Positions 6,859 through 15,963 of a stretch of DNA of 34,441 nucleotides are shown one piece after another. The notes beneath the pieces were generated by a model that saw only the letters and a list, made by a program, of their open reading frames with translations, was not told the origin of the DNA and did no database searches. The DNA is taken from IMG/VR virus record IMGVR_UViG_3300030012_001759, positions 1 to 34,441 of that record. One strand, written 5' to 3'. Position 1 is the first letter of the stretch; each line of letters opens with the position of its first letter. The position numbers and the translations under genes are program-made. This DNA is from a virus.

Positions 6859-7610
6859 TACGCTAACTGCTCTATCATTTTAACGTTCATATTATAAGCC
6901 TGATATGCAACCTCAGTAAACTCAAAGCTACCCTTCAAAGCCCTTACCCAATAGTAGCTACTATCGTCATAGTACAGGAACTTTAGGAAGTTTGTACTGA
7001 TTGCATCTCGCATTGATTCAAAATTTGTTTTATCTGTTTCTGATAAGTTGCTAAAAGATATCTCCCACATACGCTTACCATCGTGTCTTTTATTTGCGTA
7101 CTCGTTACCACCAAAAGATTCTACGACATCAACACCGAACTGTTTAGATTCTTTACTATTTAAATTTGGATTGAATGGGAATGTCAAGGTTTTTCCTAAT
7201 ATAACTTCAGATAGATTTGTAACTTCAGCGACAGTTGCAACCAAGAACCAATTATCGTTACTTGCTTCTGTGATATCTAAGATATTCCAACCTGCACTAA
7301 GTGATGCATCGTTACCTGCAGTCGAACCAAGACTTGTTGCAGTACCACCATCAGGAAATATATCAAGTCTTCCTGCACTTGTACCTGTAAAATACAATGC
7401 AACTGTATCTATAGTTTGCGCAGAAGAAAATCCAAAGCGTATTGCATCATCTACATTGTACGATGTTATAGCGTTAGATATGTTCTGATCATTTGCAAAT
7501 ATCTCGTTGGTCATTGATGTTGACACACTAAAAGTACTTCCTGATACTGTACCATCGGTTAGGGTTGCGCTATGTGTTCCTGCTGAATCGTATATGAATT
7601 TCTTTGCCAT
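6858..7610 (-). CDS. Tail protein (distal-tail-like), paralogue of 3542-4510
   Basis: 250 aa. N-terminal ~140 residues are beta-rich and Ser/Thr-rich (possible galactose-binding-like fold); the C-terminal ~100 residues carry G-N-E-Y-A-N-K-R and a final antiparallel pair, matching the end of the 322-aa protein downstream. It sits directly after the tail hub gene, where distal tail or tip proteins are encoded in siphophages. Start and stop share single bases with neighbours (TAATG with the adhesin; its ATG at 7610 touches the hub stop). Confidence 0.6.
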   Translation of the reverse strand: MAKKFIYDSAGTHSATLTDGTVSGSTFSVSTSMTNEIFANDQNISNAITSYNVDDAIRFGFSSAQTIDTVALYFTGTSAGRLDIFPDGGTATSLGSTAGNDASLSAGWNILDITEASNDNWFLVATVAEVTNLSEVILGKTLTFPFNPNLNSKESKQFGVDVVESFGGNEYANKRHDGKRMWEISFSNLSETDKTNFESMRDAISTNFLKFLYYDDSSYYWVRALKGSFEFTEVAYQAYNMNVKMIEQLA

Positions 7611-9847
7611 TATGAGACCTGTGTTAATTCCATTGAAACTTGATTTATTTTTCTCGATACTTTAGTTATCATAAAAAATTGTGAGCTAATTGCAGTTCCA
7701 AAAAGCTTTATATCACTAGGGACGTTTGATATTTGCACTATGTCTCCAATCTCAGCTTTTAAATACTCAGGTTTCAATGTGTTTAAGTTTATAATATTTT
7801 TACGCTCTTGGTGTATGTCTTCGTATAAATCTAATATTGTAGACGGAATCGATTTAGCATTAGCCAAACTTGTTCCTTCAACATTAAAACGAATCTTATT
7901 AGCATCCACAATCATATTTGTTTCATTGTTCATATTAAAATCAGCTTTAGTACTAGACGATGTTTGTACATTTAACCTATTTTTACTCGTAGAATAATCA
8001 TGATCAAACTCAACCCTTATATTTGTCTTTACTTGATTTAAAGGTGTCTTAGAAATATTGCTTAACTGAACCTCATTAAAGTCAATTGTAAAATCAGCAG
8101 AAGTATAAGAAGCTTTAAGTTTTAAGTTTTTGATAGTTGCCTTACCTTGACTATCAAAGAAAAAATAAAGACAGAATTGTTTACATATATCATCAATTAA
8201 ATCCATCGCACTAATAAATTCATACTGACTAAAAGCTGCTTTATATGTTGTGGTAGCACTATAAATACTATCAAAATTTGAGGTATTGATATTTGTGTCA
8301 GTTAGACCTAATTCTGTTCTTAAAATATTCTCAATAACAAATACAGGGTGTTCGATTAAATCGCTTGTTGTAAAGCTATGCGATCTGCTACTCGTCATTG
8401 CTGCAGTGAACTTTCTGCCTTTTCCTGATATGTATATTGTTTGGACTTGGTCAAACACATCGACTCTTCTTGCAATTTTTTGAGTCTCAAAATTACCTTT
8501 ATCTCCACTATAATAAGGGTCTTCTCTAAAAAATACTTCTTCAGTGTACACTGTCTTATTAACAGTATCATCAGCATCATATTCAATCTGTATCCAAGCT
8601 TGGTCTACGTTTATATCAGCATCACCACCTGTTAGCTCAACAAACATTTGTAGCTTAGATTCTAAGTCCCATCCAGATTCTTGCGTTGCAGTATACCCAC
8701 CTGATATATCCACGCCATCAGAACCAATACCGCCTAACAAAACTCTAGTTCCATTACCAACAGCTTGATCCTGTGAACTAACCTCTGTATCATCAACTTT
8801 GTAATTAATATCCACACTATCAGAACCTGAAACATTCTTACCAATGACGAATGCTTTTACAGGGTTGGTTATCATGGTTCCTAGGTTTGGTACCTTTGGA
8901 ACTCCAAAAACAAAAAGCTCTTGATTCCCTACGTTTGCATTTTTCTCAAGAGTGGTTTCTACAAATTTATCTTTTGTATAGCTACTATTTGTAGCACTAT
9001 CCATTATAAGACCCATCATCGCATAAGCTCTTGTGCCTGAAAAACTTATCTTTGCATCAGATGCTGATACTGTAACATTGCTTGGATTCAATGCACTATA
9101 TACACCATCCTTTCCAAAGTATACTGTAACATTATTCAAGGTGTGCAATGCTTCTGTATCTGCTTTAGCGATAATTTTATTTGTGCCTGTATCATATGAA
9201 TTAACAACAATAGCAGGAACTTTTGATCTGGTAGCCCATCGTTCTATCCCATCGCTATTATTAAAAGATGTTTCATCGTAATCTGTTGTATGTGAATGAT
9301 CTCCAAATAACATTGGTATTGGCTTGTTAAAGTTTTCTTCAGGTGCGTAGTGAAAGTCATTAGCAGTATCGTCTTCTCTGATGACTGTTCTTGGTAAGGT
9401 GGTATCTATGCCCTTAGAAAAATCATTTAGCTTTATATTGATTGTTTTATGGTCGTAATCAAAGTTGCCACTAATAACACCAACACCAATTAATTGCTTT
9501 GACACAGAGCCATCACTAGGTATAACGTACAGCTCCCACTTTCTATTATCGTATGCATTCGTACCTATTAAGTCAGAGAATCTTTTTTTATCTTCTAAGA
9601 AATCTGTGTTAGCAATTTTAACTGTAAGAAGATTGGTTCTTCCATTGAATCCAAAGAAGCTTAGACTTTGAGAATAGTCACCTAAAGATACGATTGCTCC
9701 GAAGTAGATATCGCTCCCATCGGTGTAATCAATAGTAGAAAATCCTGTAAAATTGGTCTCATTGCCATAATACAGCCTAAGTAAGAATATGGCATTTGTT
9801 GAATCTTTACTTAGTTTGTTTACAAGGTCTGTGCTAAAACTAAGCAA
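7610..9847 (-). CDS. Tail hub / tail-tip protein
   Basis: 745 aa, directly downstream of the tape measure gene, with which it overlaps by 8 bp. This is the place of the tail hub (gp27/Tal/J-like) in siphophages. The N-terminal 150 residues look like a beta-barrel domain with repeated Y-F/Y-G and strand motifs; a middle insertion (about 230-470) is Gly/Ser/Asp-rich; the C-terminal half has helix F-I-S-A-M-D-L-I-D-D-I-C and further strands as in hub domains. No peptidase or lysozyme motif was recognised. Assignment rests on position and fold-like pattern. Confidence 0.6.
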   Translation of the reverse strand: MLSFSTDLVNKLSKDSTNAIFLLRLYYGNETNFTGFSTIDYTDGSDIYFGAIVSLGDYSQSLSFFGFNGRTNLLTVKIANTDFLEDKKRFSDLIGTNAYDNRKWELYVIPSDGSVSKQLIGVGVISGNFDYDHKTINIKLNDFSKGIDTTLPRTVIREDDTANDFHYAPEENFNKPIPMLFGDHSHTTDYDETSFNNSDGIERWATRSKVPAIVVNSYDTGTNKIIAKADTEALHTLNNVTVYFGKDGVYSALNPSNVTVSASDAKISFSGTRAYAMMGLIMDSATNSSYTKDKFVETTLEKNANVGNQELFVFGVPKVPNLGTMITNPVKAFVIGKNVSGSDSVDINYKVDDTEVSSQDQAVGNGTRVLLGGIGSDGVDISGGYTATQESGWDLESKLQMFVELTGGDADINVDQAWIQIEYDADDTVNKTVYTEEVFFREDPYYSGDKGNFETQKIARRVDVFDQVQTIYISGKGRKFTAAMTSSRSHSFTTSDLIEHPVFVIENILRTELGLTDTNINTSNFDSIYSATTTYKAAFSQYEFISAMDLIDDICKQFCLYFFFDSQGKATIKNLKLKASYTSADFTIDFNEVQLSNISKTPLNQVKTNIRVEFDHDYSTSKNRLNVQTSSSTKADFNMNNETNMIVDANKIRFNVEGTSLANAKSIPSTILDLYEDIHQERKNIINLNTLKPEYLKAEIGDIVQISNVPSDIKLFGTAISSQFFMITKVSRKINQVSMELTQVS

Positions 9848-11759
9848 TACTTACACCTTCAGTAGATAGCGCAGGAAGTAATGTGTTTCTCACATAACCC
9901 TCATCAACGATACCGCCATTAATGCTTACGTTTATCACATTAGCTGCTTGTCCTGTCTCATTCATACTTGCAAGATTATTTAAACCTATAGATTGCACTG
10001 CGCTACGTTGCATTACAAACTCACCTGCTTGAGCCATAATTGGTACATTGTCCTGACCAGATATCAGTCCACCTGTAGCAAATTTTTGCACACCACTATC
10101 AGTAATAAGTCCACCTGTATGACCAAAAGCAAAGTCTAAAAACTTTGTTCCTTTTCCAAATGCTCCACCAGTAAAAAAATTTAGTAAAGCAAACGTGGCA
10201 GCTTGTGCCATTACTTCCGCAGCCATTGCTTTTAGCGCACTAACAAATGCATCTCTCATGTTTTGTGCATTCAATATTGCAGTAGCCATATTACTACTTA
10301 TACCCTGAACGCCTTGTAAAATTGCTTTTTGAGAGCTATCTAAAAAGTCTAAAGAGTTGCTGTTTTTTATGACTTGAGCATCTTGCTCAACAAGCTCCAT
10401 ATTTAACGCACTTACTTCTTGATGTGTAAATTTTATTGACTCTTTTAAGCCTTCATATGCAAGTACTGTATCAGCAAACATTACAGGGTCAGGTAATTCA
10501 AAGTCAGGTAAGAGACTAACATCTTGAAGTTCTTCATCTTGAACTTGTAAAAGTTTTCTTAGTTCTACTAATTTTTCTAAATCAGGAACTAATTTAGAAA
10601 GAGCATCTGTACCTTTAGCTCTTTCTATTAACTTGCTCATCTTATCTATAGCAGGATCAATAACGTCAGCTAATTCTTTAAAATTTTTTGTAGATTGTAT
10701 AAATTCTACATTGCTTAATTTTGTAGTAGTCCCCATAACTCTGATAGTATTTGAGGTTCTCTTAAAATTATCTTGTATTCCAAGCAAGTCGCTTCTTAAT
10801 ATTTTAATGTTACCTGCTAGATCTGCTATTGCTTGGTCTTCTTCAATTATATCCTGCTTAAGCTCATCAACTTCGATTTTCTCAGTCGCTTTAGCTAGGC
10901 TTTCATTATTAAGCCCAAGAGCTTTTATTCTTGCAGATAGTGCTTCAACTGGATTATTTACAAGCGTTAAATTTTGTGCCATCTCACTTGCTCTTTTTCC
11001 AATAGCAGCAACAACTTTATCCATCTGGAAAAAATCTTTAAGAGCATCTCCAGTAGCAACAGAAAGTCTTGTTATTGAGTCTCTCATATTTGAAGTAGCA
11101 CCTTCAAAGGTTTTTGAAAGTCTATCTGTGCTACCTGCTATTCCAACAACAGGATCTTTCATAGCGGATATTAAAGCTTCTCTAAATTCAGGTAGCGTTA
11201 CTTTTGACAAGTCTTCTATACCTTGAGAGCTTTTTATAATATTAAGTATTCCACGCTCTCTAAGAATGTCCGCAGCTCCTGCGCCACCTGCAAAGGCTCT
11301 ACCAAATGAATTAGCAGCTTCTACTGCAGTTGTGCCCATAAATGCAGCTAGGTCTGTAATTGGCTTAATTAATGCATTTGCATCAGCACCAAAAGCTTTT
11401 AATTGCGCACCTGCATTTACTACATCTTCAAGACTAAAAGGAGTGGTTGCTGCAACTTCATTAAAATTCGCAAAAGCTTTTTCAGCATTTTCTACAGAAC
11501 CTGTTAAGCCAACTAGTCTTGTTTTTATAGACTCAAATCTTGTAGAAGCACTTATAAGCTTTGCGATTGAAGTTGTTACCGCTCCAAATGCAAAGCTCAC
11601 CAATAGCAAATTATTTCTTAATGCTCCGACAGATCGCCTTAAGCCAGATGTACTAACTCTTAATCCACCAATTTTTTTATTGGTATTATCAATACCTGCA
11701 TTAGCTCTTCCTGCTTGGTATTTAAAATGTAATATCAGTTCATTTCTATCAACTGCCAT
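9840..11759 (-). CDS. Tape measure protein
   Basis: 639 aa. Residues about 70-200 carry the tape-measure domain: S-T-R-F-E-S-I-K-T-R-L, then F-A-N-F-N-E-V-A-A-T-T-P-F-S-L-E-D-V-V, then A-A-D-I-L-R-E-R-G-I. A hydrophobic segment is at 48-68 and long helical stretches follow (240-480). The C-terminus is Gly/Ala-rich with two G-G-L-I motifs. At roughly 1.5 angstrom per residue the tail would be about 95 nm long (family rule of thumb). Its ATG lies inside the end of the tail chaperone frameshift product, as is usual. Confidence 0.85.
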   Translation of the reverse strand: MAVDRNELILHFKYQAGRANAGIDNTNKKIGGLRVSTSGLRRSVGALRNNLLLVSFAFGAVTTSIAKLISASTRFESIKTRLVGLTGSVENAEKAFANFNEVAATTPFSLEDVVNAGAQLKAFGADANALIKPITDLAAFMGTTAVEAANSFGRAFAGGAGAADILRERGILNIIKSSQGIEDLSKVTLPEFREALISAMKDPVVGIAGSTDRLSKTFEGATSNMRDSITRLSVATGDALKDFFQMDKVVAAIGKRASEMAQNLTLVNNPVEALSARIKALGLNNESLAKATEKIEVDELKQDIIEEDQAIADLAGNIKILRSDLLGIQDNFKRTSNTIRVMGTTTKLSNVEFIQSTKNFKELADVIDPAIDKMSKLIERAKGTDALSKLVPDLEKLVELRKLLQVQDEELQDVSLLPDFELPDPVMFADTVLAYEGLKESIKFTHQEVSALNMELVEQDAQVIKNSNSLDFLDSSQKAILQGVQGISSNMATAILNAQNMRDAFVSALKAMAAEVMAQAATFALLNFFTGGAFGKGTKFLDFAFGHTGGLITDSGVQKFATGGLISGQDNVPIMAQAGEFVMQRSAVQSIGLNNLASMNETGQAANVINVSINGGIVDEGYVRNTLLPALSTEGVSIA

Positions 11760-12162
11760 TGTTCTTTTCCTTCATGCGTTTGTCACAAGCGGTTAGTTCT
11801 TCATCTATAATCGAATAGACTACGAGACGATTCATGTCTGCCTCATCTATGCATTTAGCAGGTGGAATATTAAACTTCTTGATGTAAGCGTATTCTTGTA
11901 TATCGAACTCAACCTCCTGATCCTTAAAGAACAATGGATTAGCAAAGTGAGGTATATTGTAATACAGGTTCTGTCCTGGAGTGAACTTACGCTTTTCGTC
12001 TTCAGACACAACACGATATACCTCTTCCCAAATCTCAGAAGAAGTATATGTAATCGGCTTGTTTAAGGTTGGCGAGTGTGCTGTGTATTCGCCTATGGTA
12101 GGTAGAAGGGATTCGTTAAAACCAAAATAGCTGTACCAAGTATTAATTCGGTAGGCTAACTC
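11749..12162 (-). CDS. Tail assembly chaperone, -1 frameshift extension (T part of G-T)
   Basis: The -1 frame is open without a stop from the slippery site down to 11749. It adds 137 residues to the first 86 of the upstream chaperone, giving a 223-aa fusion. An independent start (GTG 12009) would yield 86 aa but has no good ribosome site and leaves 51 conserved-looking upstream codons unused. The extension is aromatic and acidic, with F-T-P-G-Q-N near its middle and two cysteines. Location just before the tape measure gene and the overlap with it match the lambda G/GT arrangement, in which the extended form binds the tape measure and recruits tail tube subunits. Confidence 0.75.
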   Translation of the reverse strand, partial: ELAYRINTWYSYFGFNESLLPTIGEYTAHSPTLNKPITYTSSEIWEEVYRVVSEDEKRKFTPGQNLYYNIPHFANPLFFKDQEVEFDIQEYAYIKKFNIPPAKCIDEADMNRLVVYSIIDEELTACDKRMKEKNNGS

Positions 12163-12168
12163 TTTTTT
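12134..12168 (-). promoter_or_regulatory. Programmed -1 ribosomal frameshift site
   Basis: The heptamer A AAA AAG (12168-12162, minus strand) is in the correct frame of the chaperone gene two codons before its TAG, and is the same heptamer as in E. coli dnaX. After an 8-nt spacer, 12153-12134 can form a stem-loop: TACC(G)AA pairing with TTGGTA around a 7-nt loop. Heptamer, spacer and stem together are the standard layout. Confidence 0.8.
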
Positions 12169-12419
12169 TTAGAGACACCTTTATATTCTTGGTAGATCGC
12201 AGCGAGTATATCATCTGTTTCTTCATCTTTAAACTTACCAAGAGCTTCTTCAGGATTTTTAAACGCTTTGTTCATAACCCAGTCAAGAAGCTCATAGTAG
12301 GCATCGGTATCGAGCTTATTATCCCAATACACTTTAATCTCTTTGCGGTGAAGCTCACGCCTATCTTTAAAATTAATAGGCTCTACTTCAAATTCACCTT
12401 TTTTGGTTTTTACAATCAC
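12156..12419 (-). CDS. Tail assembly chaperone (G-like)
   Basis: 87 aa, GTG start sharing one base with the TAG of the major tail protein (TAGTG). Short, charged, alpha/beta protein starting with a strand pair (V-K-T-K-K-G-E-F-E-V) and a helix with D-A-Y-Y-E-L-L-D-W. It ends in a Lys-rich tail encoded by an A8 run, which is the frameshift site. Position between major tail protein and tape measure, small size, and the frameshift identify it as the unextended chaperone. Confidence 0.75.
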   Translation of the reverse strand: MIVKTKKGEFEVEPINFKDRRELHRKEIKVYWDNKLDTDAYYELLDWVMNKAFKNPEEALGKFKDEETDDILAAIYQEYKGVSKKKS

Positions 12420-13657
12420 TAGGTAATTATTCTTATCATATCACCTGAACTAGGAGCAAGAACCTTCATACTAACATCCAACATCATCGCTGCAGCCTCA
12501 TTGAAAGCTACTGATGTTATCTTACAGTTACTTGCTTGTACACCAAATGTGGTAGCGCTTGTAAATGTTGCGTTATTAGAAAGCTCTGTTGCAACTGTAG
12601 TTCCCTGCAAGAGAGAGTCGTGCATATCTGCTGTATTGTCATCGTACTTCACAGTAGCATCAATCGTAACGCCAAGTTCAGGAATCGATCTTGCGATTGC
12701 CTGTGGATCAGCATCACTGCCTTGGTACCCTAAGTATTCAGATGGATTTTCCATGTTTATTGACAGAGATTGTAATACACTGTCCGCTTTATTCGCAACA
12801 GTTTTCTTAGTATTCATTGTGGTAAGGTAGTAGTAAGTAGTACCATAATCTCTCGTAGATGGTCTAGCTTGACCAACACTAGGTTTATAGCCTGATTTAA
12901 AGGTACCACTTATCTTTACTCTACCATTCTCAGTACCCATATCTCCATTAATTGTTAATGATGTTAGAGTAACTCCTGCCATAACTATCGAATGGTCATT
13001 ACCTGCTTCAGGAGAAAAAATTGCAACTGACAATGTTTTATGAATATCACTTGTTGCATTATGTTCTAATTCATTAGGAGTGTATGAGCTTATCAAGTCA
13101 TATGCATTGACAAGTGGGTTTGATGAGAGCTGTTCTTTGTCAACAGCAAACATATGCTCTAAAAGCAATGGTAGAACTGTAGAATCTGCTGTGCCTGAGA
13201 AGCTGACCTCATGCTGTACAGCTTTTTGACTTGTATATGCATCGCTAAGTTTGGCAACCCTAGCATCGCTAGATCTTACATCAAATACTTGAGTAGGGTT
13301 AAATGATGGCATTTCAATCGAATCAATGTTAATCAGTTGATAACAGGTAGCTATTGTGACATTTGAAGTATTTACTTCAGAAGTAAATGTTTCACCTGCG
13401 CAAGTCAATGTCCCTGCCGCAGCAGTTGTCACTAAATATGTTCCATCGTTACTATTACTACCACTTACTGTGATATACATATCCACACCAAATCCGCTAG
13501 TTAGAAAATTTGCAGAGCCATCAACTATAGTAGCTCCTCCATCAGCAAACGTAAGGTCATCTGCTGTCATGGTGGCTTTACCTGCTCCGATTTTACCCTC
13601 AGAACTAAAGCCTAATTTAAATTGTTTTGGGCTTAACGCCTGTCCATCGAGAGCCAT
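12419..13657 (-). CDS. Major tail (tube) protein
   Basis: 412 aa. Ser/Thr/Ala-rich beta protein located between the tail terminator region and the tail chaperones. The body has repeated strand signatures (V-S-F-S-G-T-A-D-S-T, V-K-I-S-G-T-F-K-S-G, L-T-S-L-T-I-N-G-D) expected of tube proteins. Residues about 30-110 look like an inserted domain with S-G-S-N-S-N-D-G-T-Y-L-V, a motif often found in decoration-type insertions of phage structural proteins. It is longer than lambda V (246 aa), consistent with an added surface domain. Confidence 0.75.
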   Translation of the reverse strand: MALDGQALSPKQFKLGFSSEGKIGAGKATMTADDLTFADGGATIVDGSANFLTSGFGVDMYITVSGSNSNDGTYLVTTAAAGTLTCAGETFTSEVNTSNVTIATCYQLINIDSIEMPSFNPTQVFDVRSSDARVAKLSDAYTSQKAVQHEVSFSGTADSTVLPLLLEHMFAVDKEQLSSNPLVNAYDLISSYTPNELEHNATSDIHKTLSVAIFSPEAGNDHSIVMAGVTLTSLTINGDMGTENGRVKISGTFKSGYKPSVGQARPSTRDYGTTYYYLTTMNTKKTVANKADSVLQSLSINMENPSEYLGYQGSDADPQAIARSIPELGVTIDATVKYDDNTADMHDSLLQGTTVATELSNNATFTSATTFGVQASNCKITSVAFNEAAAMMLDVSMKVLAPSSGDMIRIIT

Positions 13658-13659
13658 AA

Positions 13660-13842
13660 TTATTTACCTTTCTCTTTCTTAACTTTTTTAGGTTCTTTAA
13701 ATTTTTCTACATATTCCTTACCTGCTTCAGGTATAGAATCTATATCGACTACCGCACCTGCATTTAAATTATTCCAATCATTTATAGAAAATCCCATAAA
13801 TGAACTATGGTTCGGTATTGGTTTTATTGCTTTTACTTTCAT
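13660..13842 (-). CDS. Small unknown protein (60 aa) before major tail protein
   Basis: Unrecognised. Starts at ATG 13842, which overlaps the TGA of the tail terminator gene (ATGA); the longer frame to 13866 ignores this. 60 aa: K-V-K-A-I-K-P-I-P, then a G-F-S-I-N-D-W motif and D-I-D-S-I-P, ending in a very Lys-rich tail. The short N-terminal strand-turn pattern resembles small head-tail joining or DUF-type beta proteins, but no family is assigned. Confidence 0.6.
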   Translation of the reverse strand: MKVKAIKPIPNHSSFMGFSINDWNNLNAGAVVDIDSIPEAGKEYVEKFKEPKKVKKEKGK

Positions 13843-14285
13843 GATAATACTTCCTCTACTACACACGCAAAGGTTACATCTATGATTTTATATTCAGGCA
13901 AATCTTCGTTATCTACCTGATAGTCAATACTGGTAATGCGACCATCGTGCCATTTATAAGTTGAACTTGGAGTGTAATCCGAGTTGTTTGCAATTAATCT
14001 TTTAAGTCTTTCAATAGTCTTCGTGACTGGGTCAAGCTCTGTATGCTTCCTGTGATCTCCTGCTGATTTACGAAACAATCTGATTAGCACAGTGAACTCT
14101 CTGACATCGCTAGAAACTCTTTGCTCTAACAACTCATCTGTCTGTGGTTGGAAAACAAAGAACGTATTTCCCCTAGCAATAACATCTAAGTCATAAAAAA
14201 CAGGGATATCCGTAAACTCATCACCAACAATCTTATCTAGCGAATCAAGAACGTTCTCTTTGATCGTATTGGTGTACGATATCAT
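13839..14285 (-). CDS. Tail terminator / head-tail completion protein
   Basis: 148 aa, alpha/beta: N-terminal helix (N-V-L-D-S-L-D-K-I-V), a F-F-V-F-Q-P strand, a V-L-I-R-L-F strand, a charged helix (T-I-E-R-L-K-R-L-I) and a final strand. Size, order (connector, this gene, small protein, major tail protein) and pattern fit the lambda U / gp17-like tail terminator. ATGA overlaps join it to both neighbours. Assignment is by position and pattern. Confidence 0.55.
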   Translation of the reverse strand: MISYTNTIKENVLDSLDKIVGDEFTDIPVFYDLDVIARGNTFFVFQPQTDELLEQRVSSDVREFTVLIRLFRKSAGDHRKHTELDPVTKTIERLKRLIANNSDYTPSSTYKWHDGRITSIDYQVDNEDLPEYKIIDVTFACVVEEVLS

Positions 14286-15256
14286 CTAACGACTTGACCG
14301 CTCTTCACTGTACCAGTCTCGTTGGTATGTCCACCCATTACAGTGATACCCCATTCATCATCAGCAACATACACACCTTCGCTAAACCTGATAGAAAGCC
14401 CATAGGCAGCAGGTTGAAACACGCCTGTAACTACTTCATTCTCTACGGTCCTAGTCCTTCGCAGTCCAGTGTCATCAGCAACGAATACATCGTACTTTAC
14501 AGACGATGAAGTACCTGCGGTAAATGTACCGCCTGTAGAAATGACCACACGAATGTCATCGAACCTGGTCATTGGATGCGTAACGTTGGTAACATCTATA
14601 ATGCCACCTGTAGTAGAGCCATTTAGGGAAATCTGTCTGACCACACCTTGGTTCTTTTCAGCAGATGTATCCGAGTCTAGTACGAACTCACCACGCTTTA
14701 CTTTATCAAGCAGTCCTGTGCCTTCATCGTTCATTGCCATCGCTTCTACCTCACGACCTCTTTCTGGGTCATAAGGCATAATGAGCTGTGCGCAGGTGAG
14801 TATGGCGTTTGACCTAATAATTACATAAGGATAGTTTCTACCACTAGCACCTTGTGCGTTTGCATTGTTTACCCTTAAGATAGGTTTGCCGACATAACTG
14901 CGAACCATATCGGCTGTCTCTTTGACTGTCTTTGTCTTTAAATCGTCCCAGTCTGTACCTGCTTCCATAACAAGATCGGATACATCAGATGATGAATAAA
15001 TATATACAACGTCAGTTGAAGAATCGTATGTCCATTCTCCGTCTACGTTTAAATCGCTTACTCCTGATTGTTCGTTGCCTAAGTCTTCTCCACTTCTAAA
15101 CAATACATCTATATATCCACAGTCATGGCTTTTGTATATATTAGTTGCGTGTGATACCCAGTTACTGACCAAGAACTTTTGATCGTACTTATTGATATCA
15201 GGAATTATTGCCTGTAGGTCCCCCTGCGTATTGCAGTATGCTTCAAAATATGTCAT
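14282..15256 (-). CDS. Probable head-tail connector/adaptor with C-terminal beta domain
   Basis: 324 aa. The N-terminal ~130 residues carry short helices with aromatic caps and a W-D-D-L-K-T-K-T-V-K-E-T-A-D-M-V-R-S helix, resembling small head-completion (gp6/DUF1320-like) adaptors. The C-terminal ~150 residues are a beta-rich Gly/Thr domain (D-V-T-N-V-T-H-P-M-T, G-I-T-V-M-G-G-H), probably an added surface domain. Much longer than classical adaptors. Its ATG overlaps the preceding stop. Function inferred from position between lysis genes and tail terminator. Confidence 0.45.
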   Translation of the reverse strand: MTYFEAYCNTQGDLQAIIPDINKYDQKFLVSNWVSHATNIYKSHDCGYIDVLFRSGEDLGNEQSGVSDLNVDGEWTYDSSTDVVYIYSSSDVSDLVMEAGTDWDDLKTKTVKETADMVRSYVGKPILRVNNANAQGASGRNYPYVIIRSNAILTCAQLIMPYDPERGREVEAMAMNDEGTGLLDKVKRGEFVLDSDTSAEKNQGVVRQISLNGSTTGGIIDVTNVTHPMTRFDDIRVVISTGGTFTAGTSSSVKYDVFVADDTGLRRTRTVENEVVTGVFQPAAYGLSIRFSEGVYVADDEWGITVMGGHTNETGTVKSGQVVR

Positions 15257-15477
15257 GCTTCTCCCATGTTCGGTGATTCTATTGTATTGACATCTTCAAA
15301 AACCAAATCAATCTCAGGAATATCAAGGTTGTCAATAATAAGACAAAGCATTGCGAGTTTATCGGCATCTTCATTAGTGAGTTTGCCTAAAAGATTTACC
15401 ATTGATAAATCATCGTTAAGTTTCTTTATTGTTCTCGCATCTTGAAAGAACATCTTCAATCTTCTTGCTAAATCCAT
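15253..15477 (-). CDS. Unknown small helical protein (74 aa)
   Basis: Unrecognised. 74 aa, acidic, predicted mostly helical: a basic head (D-L-A-R-R-L-K-M-F-F) and then D-A-D-K-L-A-M-L-C-L-I-I-D-N-L. An AAAGGAT site precedes the ATG and the stop overlaps the connector start (ATGA), so it may serve head or neck assembly. Confidence 0.55.
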   Translation of the reverse strand: MDLARRLKMFFQDARTIKKLNDDLSMVNLLGKLTNEDADKLAMLCLIIDNLDIPEIDLVFEDVNTIESPNMGEA

Positions 15478-15490
15478 TACTTATTATCCT

Positions 15491-15949
15491 TTAGTCTACA
15501 CCTACAGCACGTTTCCACCATCCAAAGTAAAACCTTTCTTGTGATTTATCTTTGAATACAATCTCAGAATAAAAAAGCGTTCTAAATGCCTTAAATCGCT
15601 CTTTATTTACTCTTTTCGATTCTCTTATCGTGTTTCTACCAATCTTTCCATCTACAGCTATTTTTGAGCCTCTGGTAGAGTTTACTGCTTTTTGTAGTAT
15701 TTTTACTGCGTTTCCCTGCCCATGATTAACAACAGAGTCAAAATAATCGTCTCTTAACTCATCAGGCAACTTTTCTACCTTAGATGGATTCCAATAATCT
15801 TTTCTGTATATCTCTAGTGCTTGGTCTAAGGTCAGGTTCTTTATATCCAACTGCGGATATGAGCGTTTAGAGATTCCGTACTTGGTCTCTCCACCCCTAT
15901 CTGTAGGGTCATCTACATATCCGCCTTCTCGCTTAAGAACATGAGGCAC
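15491..15949 (-). CDS. Endolysin: GH108-type N-acetylmuramidase with peptidoglycan-binding segment
   Basis: 152 aa from GTG 15949. It begins with L-K-R-E-G-G-Y-V-D-D-P-x-D-R-G-G-E-T-x-Y-G-I-S, the catalytic signature of glycoside hydrolase family 108; Glu8 is the expected catalytic acid. The C-terminal half (V-D-G-K-I-G-x-x-T, then a helix with two W and aromatic residues) matches the PG_binding_3 part. The family usually has about ten more residues before this motif, and the frame is open upstream through K-K-V-T-F-A-Q-I-V to an ATC at 15976 that sits 6 nt after GGGGGA; the true start may be non-canonical. It degrades the cell wall at lysis. Confidence 0.85.
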   Translation of the reverse strand: MPHVLKREGGYVDDPTDRGGETKYGISKRSYPQLDIKNLTLDQALEIYRKDYWNPSKVEKLPDELRDDYFDSVVNHGQGNAVKILQKAVNSTRGSKIAVDGKIGRNTIRESKRVNKERFKAFRTLFYSEIVFKDKSQERFYFGWWKRAVGVD

Positions 15950-15963
15950 AATCTGTGCAAATG

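Noticed and set aside
8395-8635. Frames on both strands inside the hub gene
   Set aside because: Shadows of the hub reading frame; composition follows its codons.
12010-12155. Non-coding gap between the two tail chaperone frames
   Set aside because: It is the open -1 frame used after frameshifting.
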